In this document: in pieces, positions 43,846 through 52,402 of the stretch | Layout: each line of letters starts with the position of its first letter | How positions within the stretch are numbered: the first letter of the stretch is position 1 | Source of the DNA: Thermohalobaculum sp039180675 | GTDB taxonomy: Bacteria; Pseudomonadota; Alphaproteobacteria; Rhodobacterales; Rhodobacteraceae | NCBI GenBank assembly: GCA_039180675.1 | Contig: JBCDDC010000005.1 | Location: forward strand, 1 to 64,000 | Reading direction: 5' to 3' | DNA length: 64,000 bases | Position numbers and translations under genes: made by a program | The notes under the pieces: generated by a model | Databases searched by the model: none | What the model was told of the DNA's origin: nothing | Seen by the model: only the letters and a program-made list of their open reading frames with translations

Positions 43846-45096
43846 ATGATCGACAGGCATCCCGAAATCGACGGTCGGCTGGCGGATAATGTCGTCCATT
43901 TCACCCGAGCTCTCCGTGCGGCCGGCCTGCCCGTCGGCACAGGCAAAGCGGTCGAGGCAGCCCGCGCGGTTGCGTTTGCGGGTTTCGAGCACCGCACCGA
44001 TTTCTACCATGCTCTGGCCGCCTGTCTGATTTCGCGGCCCGAGCACCGCCCAGTCTTCGATGCCTGCTTCGCGATGTTCTGGCGCAATCCGCAGATACTC
44101 GAGAAGATGATGGGCCTGATGCTGCCCGAGGCGCGGATGCCCGGCGAGGAGCGGCAGAAACAGGCGGGGGAGGACCGGGCTGCCGAAGCCCTAACGGCTG
44201 GCGCGCAGAACCGAACGCCACCCCCGCCAAAGGGAGGCGAGGAGGTAGAGTTCGATGCCCGCCTGACGTTCTCCGATCAGGAAGTCCTGCGCAGCCGGGA
44301 CTTCGAGCAGATGAGCACCGCGGAACAGGCCGCTGCCAAGCGCGCGATCGCCCGGCTCAGCCTGCCGGTCAAACCCCTGCCGACCCGACGTATGCAAGCC
44401 CACGCGCGCGGGCAGATCGTGGACTGGCGGCGCACCATGCGCAGCGCGCTCCGCAATGGCGATTTCCGCGAGCTGGAGCGTAAAACCCGTCGGACCCGCT
44501 GGCCTTCGCTGGTCGTGCTCTGCGATATCTCGGGCTCGATGGCTGCTTACAGCCGGATGCTCCTGCACTTCTTCCACGCTGCCGCCAACGCCAAGGGCGC
44601 GGGGTGGAGCAAGGTGCATGCCTTCACCTTTGGAACGGAGCTGACCAACATCACCCGCCATCTCCGCCACAGAGACGTCGACGAGGCACTGGCGCGGGCG
44701 GGCACCGAAGCGCGCGACTGGGAGGGCGGGACCCGGATCGGCGCCTGTCTCGAGCGGTTCAACAAGGACTGGTCCCGCCGGGTGCTGTCGAGCGGGTCTG
44801 TCGTGCTCCTGATCACGGATGGTCTCGACCGCGATGATCCGGAGCGTCTCGCGCGGGAAGCGGAACGGCTTCAGCTCTCCTGCCGGCGCTTTCTCTGGCT
44901 CAATCCGCTTCTGCGTTGGGACGGGTTCGAGGCCCGTGCCCGCGGCATTCGCGCCCTCCTGCCTCATGTCGACTGTCTCAAGGCAGCGCATAGCATCCAA
45001 AGCCTCGAGGAGCTTTCCCTGACGCTTTCTGATATGGGTGACGCGGGCGACAAACCGCGCCTAGTGGCCGGTCTTGCACGCCCATCGGACAGCTAG
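43846..45096 (+). CDS. coxE: VWA-domain protein, CoxE-like (second set)
   Basis: This encodes 416 residues. The N-terminal region is helical (ADNVVHFTRALRAAGLPVGTGK); a Pro-rich linker follows, and a C-terminal VWA domain carries the MIDAS motif LCDISGSMAAYS with the later DGLDRDDPERL strand. As a CoxE homologue it should cooperate with the CoxD-like ATPase at 41674 in cofactor insertion into a molybdenum hydroxylase. The ATG at 43846 has only a weak ribosome-binding site. Confidence 0.85.
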   Translation: MIDRHPEIDGRLADNVVHFTRALRAAGLPVGTGKAVEAARAVAFAGFEHRTDFYHALAACLISRPEHRPVFDACFAMFWRNPQILEKMMGLMLPEARMPGEERQKQAGEDRAAEALTAGAQNRTPPPPKGGEEVEFDARLTFSDQEVLRSRDFEQMSTAEQAAAKRAIARLSLPVKPLPTRRMQAHARGQIVDWRRTMRSALRNGDFRELERKTRRTRWPSLVVLCDISGSMAAYSRMLLHFFHAAANAKGAGWSKVHAFTFGTELTNITRHLRHRDVDEALARAGTEARDWEGGTRIGACLERFNKDWSRRVLSSGSVVLLITDGLDRDDPERLAREAERLQLSCRRFLWLNPLLRWDGFEARARGIRALLPHVDCLKAAHSIQSLEELSLTLSDMGDAGDKPRLVAGLARPSDS

Positions 45097-45100
45097 CACC

Positions 45101-45116
45101 CCCTCCCTTGGGAGGG
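45101..45116. terminator. Possible hairpin between converging genes
   Basis: CCCTCCC and GGGAGGG form a 7-bp stem with a 2-base TT between arms, just after the CoxE-like stop and ahead of the converging methyltransferase gene end. A weak T-run makes it only a possible terminator. Confidence 0.35.
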
Positions 45117-45187
45117 TTGGGGAGGGGTCGCGCCCGGATGGGCGCCAAGTCAAAGGCGTATGCGGGCCTGCCCGCATTCCGCTTGGT

Positions 45188-45889
45188 TCACCCACCTCTG
45201 ATGGCCAGGAAATTTATGTGCCCGGCGATGAGCAGCTTTTGGAAGTTCGCCTGCCGCGCCGGCTTCCCGCGCGCATTTGCGTCGATGAAATGGTTGAAAA
45301 GCCCCTCGACGTGGAAAAACGGATTGAACTTCTCCCGCCCGAGCAGCCGCCGGAGGGTCAGGGAGACACCATCGATCCCGGGGCGTAGTTGCGCAACTTC
45401 GAGGCCGTGATCGGCAAAGACCTGCACGATTCCATAGGCCGTCCAGTTGAAGATCGAGTGACTGTGATAGGGTTCGAGCTGCGAGACGGAACCGACAAAG
45501 ACACCCCCCGGCCGCAATACCCGCGCGACCTCGGCGATGACGGCATCGGGGTGACGCACGTGCTCGAGTACCTGTTTGCAGAAAACCACGTCGAACGCGC
45601 TTTCGTCGAAGGGCATGTGAGCGCCGTCATAAACCCGGAAATCAAGATCCTCCCGTGTCCGGTTCAGCACTTCCGGTGAGCCTTCGATGTCGAGGCCCGT
45701 GTAGCGATGACCGGGGAGGAGGGACTTCAAGGTCTCGTGGCTCTGTCCGGTTCCGGCTCCAAGGTCCAGCAGAGCGCCTGCGGTCGCGAATTTCCCCGAA
45801 TTGGCGGCAATCATGCCGAAACTGTCGGTTTGGGCCGCCGTATCGTCCGGAATCCGGCCATTCAGCACATTGCGGATCGTGCAGCCCAT
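45188..45889 (-). CDS. Class I SAM-dependent methyltransferase
   Basis: This encodes 233 residues with a Rossmann SAM motif LLDLGAGTGQSHETL (about 39-47), a D/E motif in GLDIEGS, and VFCKQVLEHVRHPDAVIAEV typical of the UbiE/Methyltransf_11 family. Two starts are possible; I choose the ATG at 45889 because GGAGGAG lies 5 bases upstream, whereas longer starts to 46027 lack a site and would run into the xdhC gene start on the other strand. Substrate unknown. Confidence 0.8.
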   Translation of the reverse strand: MGCTIRNVLNGRIPDDTAAQTDSFGMIAANSGKFATAGALLDLGAGTGQSHETLKSLLPGHRYTGLDIEGSPEVLNRTREDLDFRVYDGAHMPFDESAFDVVFCKQVLEHVRHPDAVIAEVARVLRPGGVFVGSVSQLEPYHSHSIFNWTAYGIVQVFADHGLEVAQLRPGIDGVSLTLRRLLGREKFNPFFHVEGLFNHFIDANARGKPARQANFQKLLIAGHINFLAIRGG

Positions 45890-46012
45890 CGCATCTCCTC
45901 CAGGCGCGGTTCCGCCCATCATCTGGTCGATCGTGGTTAAGGCGCCGTTAAGCGGCCCCTCTTGCCATTCCGGCGGCGGCGGCACAGGTTCAAAGAGGGA
46001 AGGAGCAATCGG

Positions 46013-47035
46013 ATGAGCATCGATCATGACCGCATCCCCGAAGTGGCGCTCGACTGGCACAGGGCGGGCAAGGGAGCCGCGCTCGCCACGGTGATCGAGA
46101 CCTGGGGTTCGGCGCCCCGGACCGTCGGCGCTCAACTTGCAATCTCTGGCGATGGTGAGATGATAGGCTCGGTCTCCGGTGGCTGCGTCGAAGGCGCGGT
46201 TGTCGTCGAGGCGATCGACGCACTGGAGAGCGGCGCCTGCCAGATTCTCGAGTTCGGCGTCAGCGATGAGGACGCCTTCGCCGTCGGTCTGGCTTGCGGC
46301 GGCCGGATACGGGTCCTTGTGGAACCGATCGGCACAGGCAGCGGCTGGAGCGAGGCAACGCTGGACGCGCTCGTACGGCATCGGGAGGCGCGGGAGGCCG
46401 TGGGGGTTCAAACGGACCTTAATACATTCGAGCGTCACCTGATCCCGGCATCGGCTGCGCCTGCGGCCTTTGCTGCCGACAAATCCGACTTTGTCGATGA
46501 TGATGCCACCCGCTTCCTCGCTGTTCACAATCCACCCTTGCGGCTCGCGATCGTCGGCGCTGTGCATATCGCCCAGCCCTTGGCGCTGATGGCGCGCGCT
46601 ACAGGCTATGACACCACGATCATCGATCCGCGCACGGCCTTCGGGTCGGAAAGCCGTTTTCCAGGTGAGAAGCTGGTCGAGGACTGGCCGGATGAGGCGC
46701 TCTCCGCGCATGGTCTGGATGCAAGAACCGCCGTCGTCACGCTGACACATGACCCGAAACTGGATGACCCCGCGCTCCTGCAGGCCCTACGCAGCGAGGT
46801 CTTCTATATCGGCGCTCTCGGCTCGACCCGCACCCACGCCAAACGCGTTGCCCGACTGCGCGAGGCTGGGTTCAGCGAGGCCGAGATCGGTCGTATCGAC
46901 GCACCGGTCGGCCTCGACATCGGTGCCCGTACGCCTGCTGAGATCGCCGTCGCCGTCATGGCGGAGATGACAGAGCGCCTGCGCCGCCCAGAAAGCCGAT
47001 CCGGATCGTCGCGCACCCCGCGCGAGGTCGCGTGA
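46013..47035 (+). CDS. xdhC: XdhC/CoxI family molybdenum-cofactor maturation protein
   Basis: This encodes 340 residues: the N-terminal XdhC/CoxI domain (about 10-80; GSVSGGCVEGAVV, conserved Cys) and a C-terminal Rossmann XdhC domain (LAIVGAVHIAQPLA and FYIGALGSTRTHAKR). XdhC proteins bind molybdenum cofactor, favour its sulfuration and deliver it to xanthine-dehydrogenase-type enzymes. It overlaps the following MoeA-like/MobA fusion by 4 bp. It may serve the Mo hydroxylase at 16.6-20.8 kb, because no XdhC is encoded in that cluster. Confidence 0.85.
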   Translation: MSIDHDRIPEVALDWHRAGKGAALATVIETWGSAPRTVGAQLAISGDGEMIGSVSGGCVEGAVVVEAIDALESGACQILEFGVSDEDAFAVGLACGGRIRVLVEPIGTGSGWSEATLDALVRHREAREAVGVQTDLNTFERHLIPASAAPAAFAADKSDFVDDDATRFLAVHNPPLRLAIVGAVHIAQPLALMARATGYDTTIIDPRTAFGSESRFPGEKLVEDWPDEALSAHGLDARTAVVTLTHDPKLDDPALLQALRSEVFYIGALGSTRTHAKRVARLREAGFSEAEIGRIDAPVGLDIGARTPAEIAVAVMAEMTERLRRPESRSGSSRTPREVA

Positions 47036-48669
47036 AGTTCGGCCTCCGTCCGCTGGATGAGGCGGAAGGTGCGATTCTTGCGCATTCGCTCCGCACCGGA
47101 ACTCTGAAGCTGAAAAAGGGGCGGGCGCTGTCGGCGGCTGATCTCGACGCGCTTCGCGGGGCAGGGATTGATCATGTCGTGGTGGCCGTTCCGGATGCCG
47201 ATGACGTGCCCGAGGATGATGCCGCGCGCCGGATCGCGGCCGCTCTCTCCATCGGTCCTGCTCTCACGGTTTCGGCCCCATTCACCGGCCGCTCGAATGT
47301 CTTTGCCGATCGTGCGGGTCTGGTTGAGATCGATGTGGATCTGGTGGACCTTCTGAACCGCATCGAGGAAGGGATCACGATCGCGACCCTCGATCCGCTC
47401 CAAAGGGTTCACCCGCGGCAGATGCTGGCGACGGTCAAGATCATTCCCTACGCGGTGCCCGAAGCGGCGGTGGCGGAGGCGGAGGATCTGCTGGTGAAAG
47501 AGGGCAGCGCGGGCCGTCGCCTGCTCCGCCTGCATCCCTTTAAGGCTGGAAGCGCCAGCCTGATCCTGACCCGAACCCCCGGCATGGAGGAAAAGATCGT
47601 GGACAAGGGTGCGCTGGTTGTTCGCGACAGGATTGCAGCGCTAGAGATGCGGGTGGCGGATGAACAGGTCGTCCCCCATGAGATGAGCGCGATTTCCGAT
47701 GCGCTTGCGAACGCGAAAGGCGACACCCTGCTGATCCTCACCGGATCGGCCACCTCGGATCGGGGCGATGTTGGTCCGGCCGGCCTGCTTGAGGCTGGGG
47801 GGCATCTGGCTCGCTTCGGCATGCCGGTTGATCCAGGCAACTTGCTTTTCCTCGGCAATTTGGCTGGCCGACCGGTGGTTGGCTTGCCCGGCTGTGCGCG
47901 CTCGCCAAAACTGAACGGGGCCGACTGGGTGCTTGAGCGGATTGCGGCGGGTATTCCGGTCGAGCCTGAGGATATCGCGGCCATGGGCGTCGGCGGTCTG
48001 CTCAAGGAGATTCCGTCACGTCCGAATCCGCGCGCGGCAAGTGTTGCGGCCTCAAGGCGCCCAACGATCGCCGTCGTTCTGCTGGCCGCCGGGCAATCCC
48101 GCCGTATGGGCGGGCGCGATAAGTTGCTGGAGCCGGTTGGCGGCGAGCCACTCTTGGCCCACATGGCGAATGCCGCGATCAAGAGCAGCGCGGATCAGGT
48201 GATCGTCGTGCTCCGCGACAACGATCCTCGGCGCGCGGTGCTGCAGGATCTGAATCTCAAGCAGGTTATTAACAGACGCGCGGCCGAGGGGATGGGGACC
48301 TCGCTTGCCGAGGGGGTTCGCGCGCTTGGCAGCGATGTCGAGGGAGCCTTGATCCTAATGGCCGATATGCCGGAGATTGGGCCTGACAGCCTAGACCGGC
48401 TGATCGCCGCGTTCGATCCCGAGGAAGGGCGCGAGATCATCCGCGCGACCGCCGAGGATGGCCGCCCGGGCCATCCGGTCCTGTTCGGAAGGCGCTTCTT
48501 CGAGCCGCTCGCCGCGCTTTCAGGTGATCAGGGTGCGCGCGACATCCTGCGGGAGAACGCGGAATTTGTTACCGATGTGGCCCTAGACGGCGAGGCGGCG
48601 CTGACAGATCTGGACACGGAACAGGCTTGGGCCGAATGGCGCGCCAGAGAACCCGCAGCTAGCGGCTGA
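47032..48669 (+). CDS. Molybdopterin-binding / MobA-like nucleotidyltransferase fusion
   Basis: This encodes 545 residues in two domains. Residues 1-330 resemble a MoeA/MogA-type molybdopterin-binding domain (LKLKKGRALSAADLDAL, ILTGSATSDRGDVGP). Residues 345-545 are a nucleotidyltransferase with VLLAAGQSRRMGGRDKLLEP and ADMPEIGPDSLDRL, as in MobA/MocA. It probably adds CMP (or GMP) to the molybdenum cofactor before insertion. The XDH-type enzymes use the MCD form, matching a CTP-specific (MocA-like) role. It forms an operon with xdhC. Confidence 0.85.
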   Translation: MKFGLRPLDEAEGAILAHSLRTGTLKLKKGRALSAADLDALRGAGIDHVVVAVPDADDVPEDDAARRIAAALSIGPALTVSAPFTGRSNVFADRAGLVEIDVDLVDLLNRIEEGITIATLDPLQRVHPRQMLATVKIIPYAVPEAAVAEAEDLLVKEGSAGRRLLRLHPFKAGSASLILTRTPGMEEKIVDKGALVVRDRIAALEMRVADEQVVPHEMSAISDALANAKGDTLLILTGSATSDRGDVGPAGLLEAGGHLARFGMPVDPGNLLFLGNLAGRPVVGLPGCARSPKLNGADWVLERIAAGIPVEPEDIAAMGVGGLLKEIPSRPNPRAASVAASRRPTIAVVLLAAGQSRRMGGRDKLLEPVGGEPLLAHMANAAIKSSADQVIVVLRDNDPRRAVLQDLNLKQVINRRAAEGMGTSLAEGVRALGSDVEGALILMADMPEIGPDSLDRLIAAFDPEEGREIIRATAEDGRPGHPVLFGRRFFEPLAALSGDQGARDILRENAEFVTDVALDGEAALTDLDTEQAWAEWRAREPAASG

Positions 48670-50203
48670 CAAGAACGAGGGTGTGCTGCTCGCCGCCGCG
48701 TTTGAGCCTGACCGCATCCTGACCGATCAGGGTGACGGTCCAGCCCTCGATCACATCGCCCTGTGCGATGCGCTGAAATCGGCCGCTCGGCAGGCGCAAG
48801 AGCGCCTCGCGGCCGGATTGCAGGTTGATCACGCCGACAAGGCTGGTCCGGTCGAGCGGCAGACCCTCCCGCTTCGCGGCGCGCACTAGTGAACCCAGGC
48901 CGGTCCGCGGCGCGCGCGTCGTGCGTGGGATCAGCGTGCGCGTGGCTGCAAACCGGGCGGCTGCACCCTTTGGCCGGGGCATGGGGTTTGGGGCTGTTTG
49001 CGGGCCGGGTCTTGGGGTCGTGGCGGCTGTATCTGATACGGCTGGCTCCAGCGCTAGCCCGCCCGACGGCTGCGGTCGATCGGGGCGCGGTACAGGCATG
49101 GGCGACAGATATGCGAGTTCGGTATCTGGGTTGCCTAACTGCGCAGTATCGGCGTTCTTCGTGTCTGCCCCGGTTAGTGCCTCGGTGGAGGCGACAGGTG
49201 CGAGTTCTTCCTCTGACCAATGGAGCGCAACCGCGTCGACCGTCAACGGCTCCGCTACGGGTGCGCCAAGGCTCGCAAGTGCAACTGGTGCGGTCAGGTC
49301 GGTCATCGGCTGCCCAAGGGTGAGCCGGGCGTCTGCGGGTTTGTGCCGAAGGACCGCAGGGCTCACAGGTACCGGTGCCCGCCCAGCCCATGTATCCCCA
49401 TAATCCGGCATTGCGAGGGTCGCGCTGTCAGCGTTCGGCACTGTCTCAAGGACGCCGCTCGCGATGGGAAGCGCTGCGCTTTCGTCCTCGACCCTGGCAG
49501 GTTCGATAGGATGGGTGTCGCGACCGGACACGAGGCTCGCGCTGATCTTGGGCACCTCATTGCGTTCGATGCCCGGTCTCTGGCCTTCGAGCGCTATCGC
49601 CCAGAGGATCGACGCGCTCAGCCCCGCCGTGGTGGCAAGCGATCCGGTGAGAAGGCCGTAAATCGCCCACTTGCGCAGCAGCCGGCTTGTGCGTGTCTCG
49701 GGCGGTTCGAAGACTGGTGACCCCGCGAACCCGTCCTGGGAGGTGTTGAGCGTGATGCCACAGGGCACGAAGCCCCATTTGCGGGTGTAGGTCTCGGCCT
49801 CGTGCAGGGTCTTGCCTGGCAGCACGAGACAGGGTGTCGCCGCACCGCCGACTGCGTGACCGAGAGCAAACTCGAAGTCGCCACTTGCCGCGCCGCTCGA
49901 GGTCAAAGCCAGTGCGGCCTCATGGCGCCTGTCCAGACGGTTCTTTGCGGTCAGTTGCAGCTCGTGCCGTGTGATCTGATCGTCCTGAAGCCAGATCATC
50001 ACTTCGCCGCTTGGACCAGCCTGGGATTTCAACCACGCGATCTGGCGTTTGAAGTCGGCCGATCCCGGATAGGCGACGCCGATCTCCTGCCAGTTGGAAA
50101 AATTGTCCTTCGCATGGAGCGCGATCGCGTCCTTGGCCAGTTCAAGCGCGAAAGTACCATGCAGGGCAGGCTCGTTCACACTTTGCCTCGCACCGATGGC
50201 CAC
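48659..50203 (-). CDS. Membrane protein with GspC/PilP-like C-terminal domain
   Basis: This encodes 514 residues from a GTG at 50203 with GGAGGG upstream. A soluble N-terminal region (PGKTLHEAETYTRKWGF) precedes one membrane helix (about 190-205). A long Pro/Ala-rich periplasmic linker (about 210-440) follows. The C-terminal 60 residues (VGVINLQSGREALLRLPSGR, then an I-W-V-T strand) resemble the HR/PilP-type domain of secretion and pilus assembly proteins. Rhodobacterales have such proteins of unknown role. Its stop overlaps the end of the Mo-cofactor gene by 11 bp (converging). Confidence 0.65.
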   Translation of the reverse strand: MAIGARQSVNEPALHGTFALELAKDAIALHAKDNFSNWQEIGVAYPGSADFKRQIAWLKSQAGPSGEVMIWLQDDQITRHELQLTAKNRLDRRHEAALALTSSGAASGDFEFALGHAVGGAATPCLVLPGKTLHEAETYTRKWGFVPCGITLNTSQDGFAGSPVFEPPETRTSRLLRKWAIYGLLTGSLATTAGLSASILWAIALEGQRPGIERNEVPKISASLVSGRDTHPIEPARVEDESAALPIASGVLETVPNADSATLAMPDYGDTWAGRAPVPVSPAVLRHKPADARLTLGQPMTDLTAPVALASLGAPVAEPLTVDAVALHWSEEELAPVASTEALTGADTKNADTAQLGNPDTELAYLSPMPVPRPDRPQPSGGLALEPAVSDTAATTPRPGPQTAPNPMPRPKGAAARFAATRTLIPRTTRAPRTGLGSLVRAAKREGLPLDRTSLVGVINLQSGREALLRLPSGRFQRIAQGDVIEGWTVTLIGQDAVRLKRGGEQHTLVLVSR

Positions 50204-50443
50204 GATGCGCCCTCCATTTTACACTGTCCCCGTTCGATACAATCGAGCATAGCCGTCGCATGGACTCCTGCAAAGGACGGAATTTGGCCCGAGGGGACTT
50301 GGGCCCTCAAGGTTCATCAACATGGCGCGGAAGATGAAGGTGCAGCCCGCGGGCCAAGAGAAGCCGCCGTCCCGGGACTTGCGGGCGCGGTGCCGGACGT
50401 GCATAGGTTGGCGCCAGACAACAAGCCTGTGATCACGAGGACT

Positions 50444-51052
50444 ATGATGGCGACACTTTCTCACCGCGTGTTGAGCGAAGCGGTTCTTCCGGGCGAGGGT
50501 GCCCTTGTCTGGGTCAAACGTGCGGCCCTGGTCGTGGCCGGGATCGCGGCGCTTGCGATCGCGGCCAAGGTCAAGGTTCCGATCGGGCCGGTGCCGTTGA
50601 CCCTCGGTACATTCGCGGTTCTCAGCATCGGGGCCGCCTATGGCCCGCGGCTCGGTTTGGCGACGATCATGGGCTACATGGTGATCGGGGCGATAGGCTT
50701 TGACGTCTTTGCCAGCTCGTCTGCCGAAAAGTTCGGCTTGACCTACATGGTTGGCAGTACGGGCGGCTATCTCGTTGGCTATGTCCTTGCGACGATTGCG
50801 CTTGGCTACTTTGCGCGCCTTGGCTGGGACCGGAACGTGCTGAAGATGAGCCTGGCCATGCTGATCGGCAACGCTCTGATTTACATACCCGGCATCGTCT
50901 GGCTCGCGCATCTATACCTCGAGGCTCAGGGTTGGGCCGTGGTGCTTGAGTGGGGGCTGTGGCCGTTCCTTTATGGGGATGCGATCAAGCTTGCGTTGGC
51001 GGCGCTTCTGTTCCCGGCGATCTGGAAGCTGGTCGGCAGCGCGCGCACCTGA
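50444..51052 (+). CDS. bioY: Biotin transporter BioY
   Basis: This encodes 202 residues, an S-component of ECF-type vitamin uptake with six membrane helices. The BioY signatures KVKVPIGPVPLTLGTFAVL and a GGYLVGYVLA stretch are present. It imports biotin in the inner membrane; no ECF AT module is nearby, and several alphaproteobacterial BioY proteins act alone. Start at the ATG at 50444 or 50447, with CGAGGACT upstream. A terminator follows at 51071-51112. Confidence 0.9.
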   Translation: MMATLSHRVLSEAVLPGEGALVWVKRAALVVAGIAALAIAAKVKVPIGPVPLTLGTFAVLSIGAAYGPRLGLATIMGYMVIGAIGFDVFASSSAEKFGLTYMVGSTGGYLVGYVLATIALGYFARLGWDRNVLKMSLAMLIGNALIYIPGIVWLAHLYLEAQGWAVVLEWGLWPFLYGDAIKLALAALLFPAIWKLVGSART

Positions 51053-51070
51053 CAAAGACACACTCCTCAG

Positions 51071-51112
51071 ACGGGCGGCCGGGTTTGACGACCCCGCCGC
51101 CCGTTTCATTTT
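51071..51112 (+). terminator. Rho-independent terminator after bioY
   Basis: ACGGGCGGC at 51071-51079 pairs with GCCGCCCGT at 51096-51104, followed by TTCATTTT. Confidence 0.8.
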
Positions 51113-51120
51113 GAGCGCTG

Positions 51121-52044
51121 ATGCTGCCTATCGTCTACCATCCGCACTATCAGATCCCGCTGCGCAAGCGGGAGGAGGCGCGGGTCGGCCTGTCGAAATA
51201 CGGCCACCTGAAAATCCTGCTGGAGCGGGAAGGTCTGTTGGCACCCGGAGGCTACCCGGCTCCGGCCGAGGCGACGGAGCGGCAGCTTTCGCTCGCCCAT
51301 GATCCGGACTATGTCGCCCGGGTGCTCGACCTGAGGCTGACGGAGGCCGAGACCCGCGCGATCGGCCTGCCGAACCATCCGGATGTCGCCCGGCGCTCGC
51401 GGCTGACAAGCTCAGGCTCGCTCCTCGCCGCCTGGCTGGCGATGGAGAGCGGGATCGCCTGCAACGCCGCGGGTGGCTCGCACCACGCGGCGGCCGGGCG
51501 GGGCGCAGGGTTTTGTGTCTTCAACGATGTCGCAGTTGCGGCGGCGAACCTGCTGGCCCAGGGCGTGCCCGGTCCAATCCTGATCGTGGATGCCGATGTC
51601 CATCAGGGTGATGGAACCGCGCGGATCTTTGCCGATGAGCCGCGGGTCTTCACCCTCTCGGTCCACGCGGCGCGCAACTTCCCGGCGCGTAAGGCGACCT
51701 CGGATCTCGATATCGCGCTCGACGACGGCACGGGCGACACGGCGTTTCGGGAGGCATTGGCGGGCGGTCTTGCGAAAGCGATCGAGGCCTGCCGGCCGAA
51801 TCTTGCCTTCTACAACGCCGGTGTTGATGTGTGGGGGGAGGATCGCCTCGGTCGGCTAGCATTGAGCCTTGACGGAATACGGGCGCGGGACCGCTTGGTT
51901 CTGACCACGCTCCGTCAGGCGGGGATCCCGGTGGCGTGCGTTCTCGGTGGCGGATATGGCGAAACCGATGAGGTGGCCGGTCGTCACCTGATCCTGTTTC
52001 AGGAGGCCGCGCGCCTTTCCGGTTCTGACCCCTCGACGGTTTGA
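51121..52044 (+). CDS. Histone-deacetylase/acetylpolyamine-amidohydrolase family protein
   Basis: This encodes 307 residues of the class II-like arginase/deacetylase fold. Motifs: NAAGGSHHAAAGRGAGFCVF, IVDADVHQGDGTARIF with the zinc ligands (Asp, His), and a late GGGYGETDEVA loop. Bacterial members are lysine or acetylpolyamine deacetylases. The start ATG lies 8 bp after the bioY terminator region, so it may have a separate promoter. Standalone gene; substrate unknown. Confidence 0.85.
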   Translation: MLPIVYHPHYQIPLRKREEARVGLSKYGHLKILLEREGLLAPGGYPAPAEATERQLSLAHDPDYVARVLDLRLTEAETRAIGLPNHPDVARRSRLTSSGSLLAAWLAMESGIACNAAGGSHHAAAGRGAGFCVFNDVAVAAANLLAQGVPGPILIVDADVHQGDGTARIFADEPRVFTLSVHAARNFPARKATSDLDIALDDGTGDTAFREALAGGLAKAIEACRPNLAFYNAGVDVWGEDRLGRLALSLDGIRARDRLVLTTLRQAGIPVACVLGGGYGETDEVAGRHLILFQEAARLSGSDPSTV

Positions 52045-52086
52045 TTGCTTCCCCGAAATAGGCGTTCGCTGCTCTGCGCAAGGGCC

Positions 52087-52281
52087 CTAACGCTCATCCG
52101 TCTCCGCGTCGTCCACCGGTTCGTCGGACGCGATCCGATAGCGCCCCGTCATCCAGCGGCCCAGGTCGATATCTGCACAGCGCTGGGAGCAAAATGGCCG
52201 CCAGCCCTCTACCGTAGGCAATTGGCAAACCGGGCATTTCCCAAGCGATTTCGACACGGTTTGCTCCTCGCAACGCCGCAC
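52087..52281 (-). CDS. yacG: DNA gyrase inhibitor YacG
   Basis: This encodes 64 residues with the zinc-binding pattern CPVCQ and FCSQRCADIDLGRW of YacG, a small inhibitor of DNA gyrase. A GTG at 52257 (VSKSLGKCP) is an alternative start. The acidic tail (SDEPVDDAETDE) is typical. Its upstream region diverges from the efflux adaptor gene, 121 bp away. Confidence 0.85.
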   Translation of the reverse strand: MRRCEEQTVSKSLGKCPVCQLPTVEGWRPFCSQRCADIDLGRWMTGRYRIASDEPVDDAETDER

Positions 52282-52402
52282 GATGACGTGAGAAACGTCC
52301 TCGGCACGGCAGATCGGTGGCCTTGAGGGGGGACGTTAGCGCAAAATTGGTTATATTGAAGACCAGTCTGATTGGTTTCGGAGCATGTGAGGGTCGCTGG
52401 AC

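Noticed and set aside
45890..46750. N-terminal extension of the methyltransferase frame to 46750
   Set aside because: It would overlap xdhC on the opposite strand; an ATG with a strong ribosome-binding site at 45889 matches the family start.
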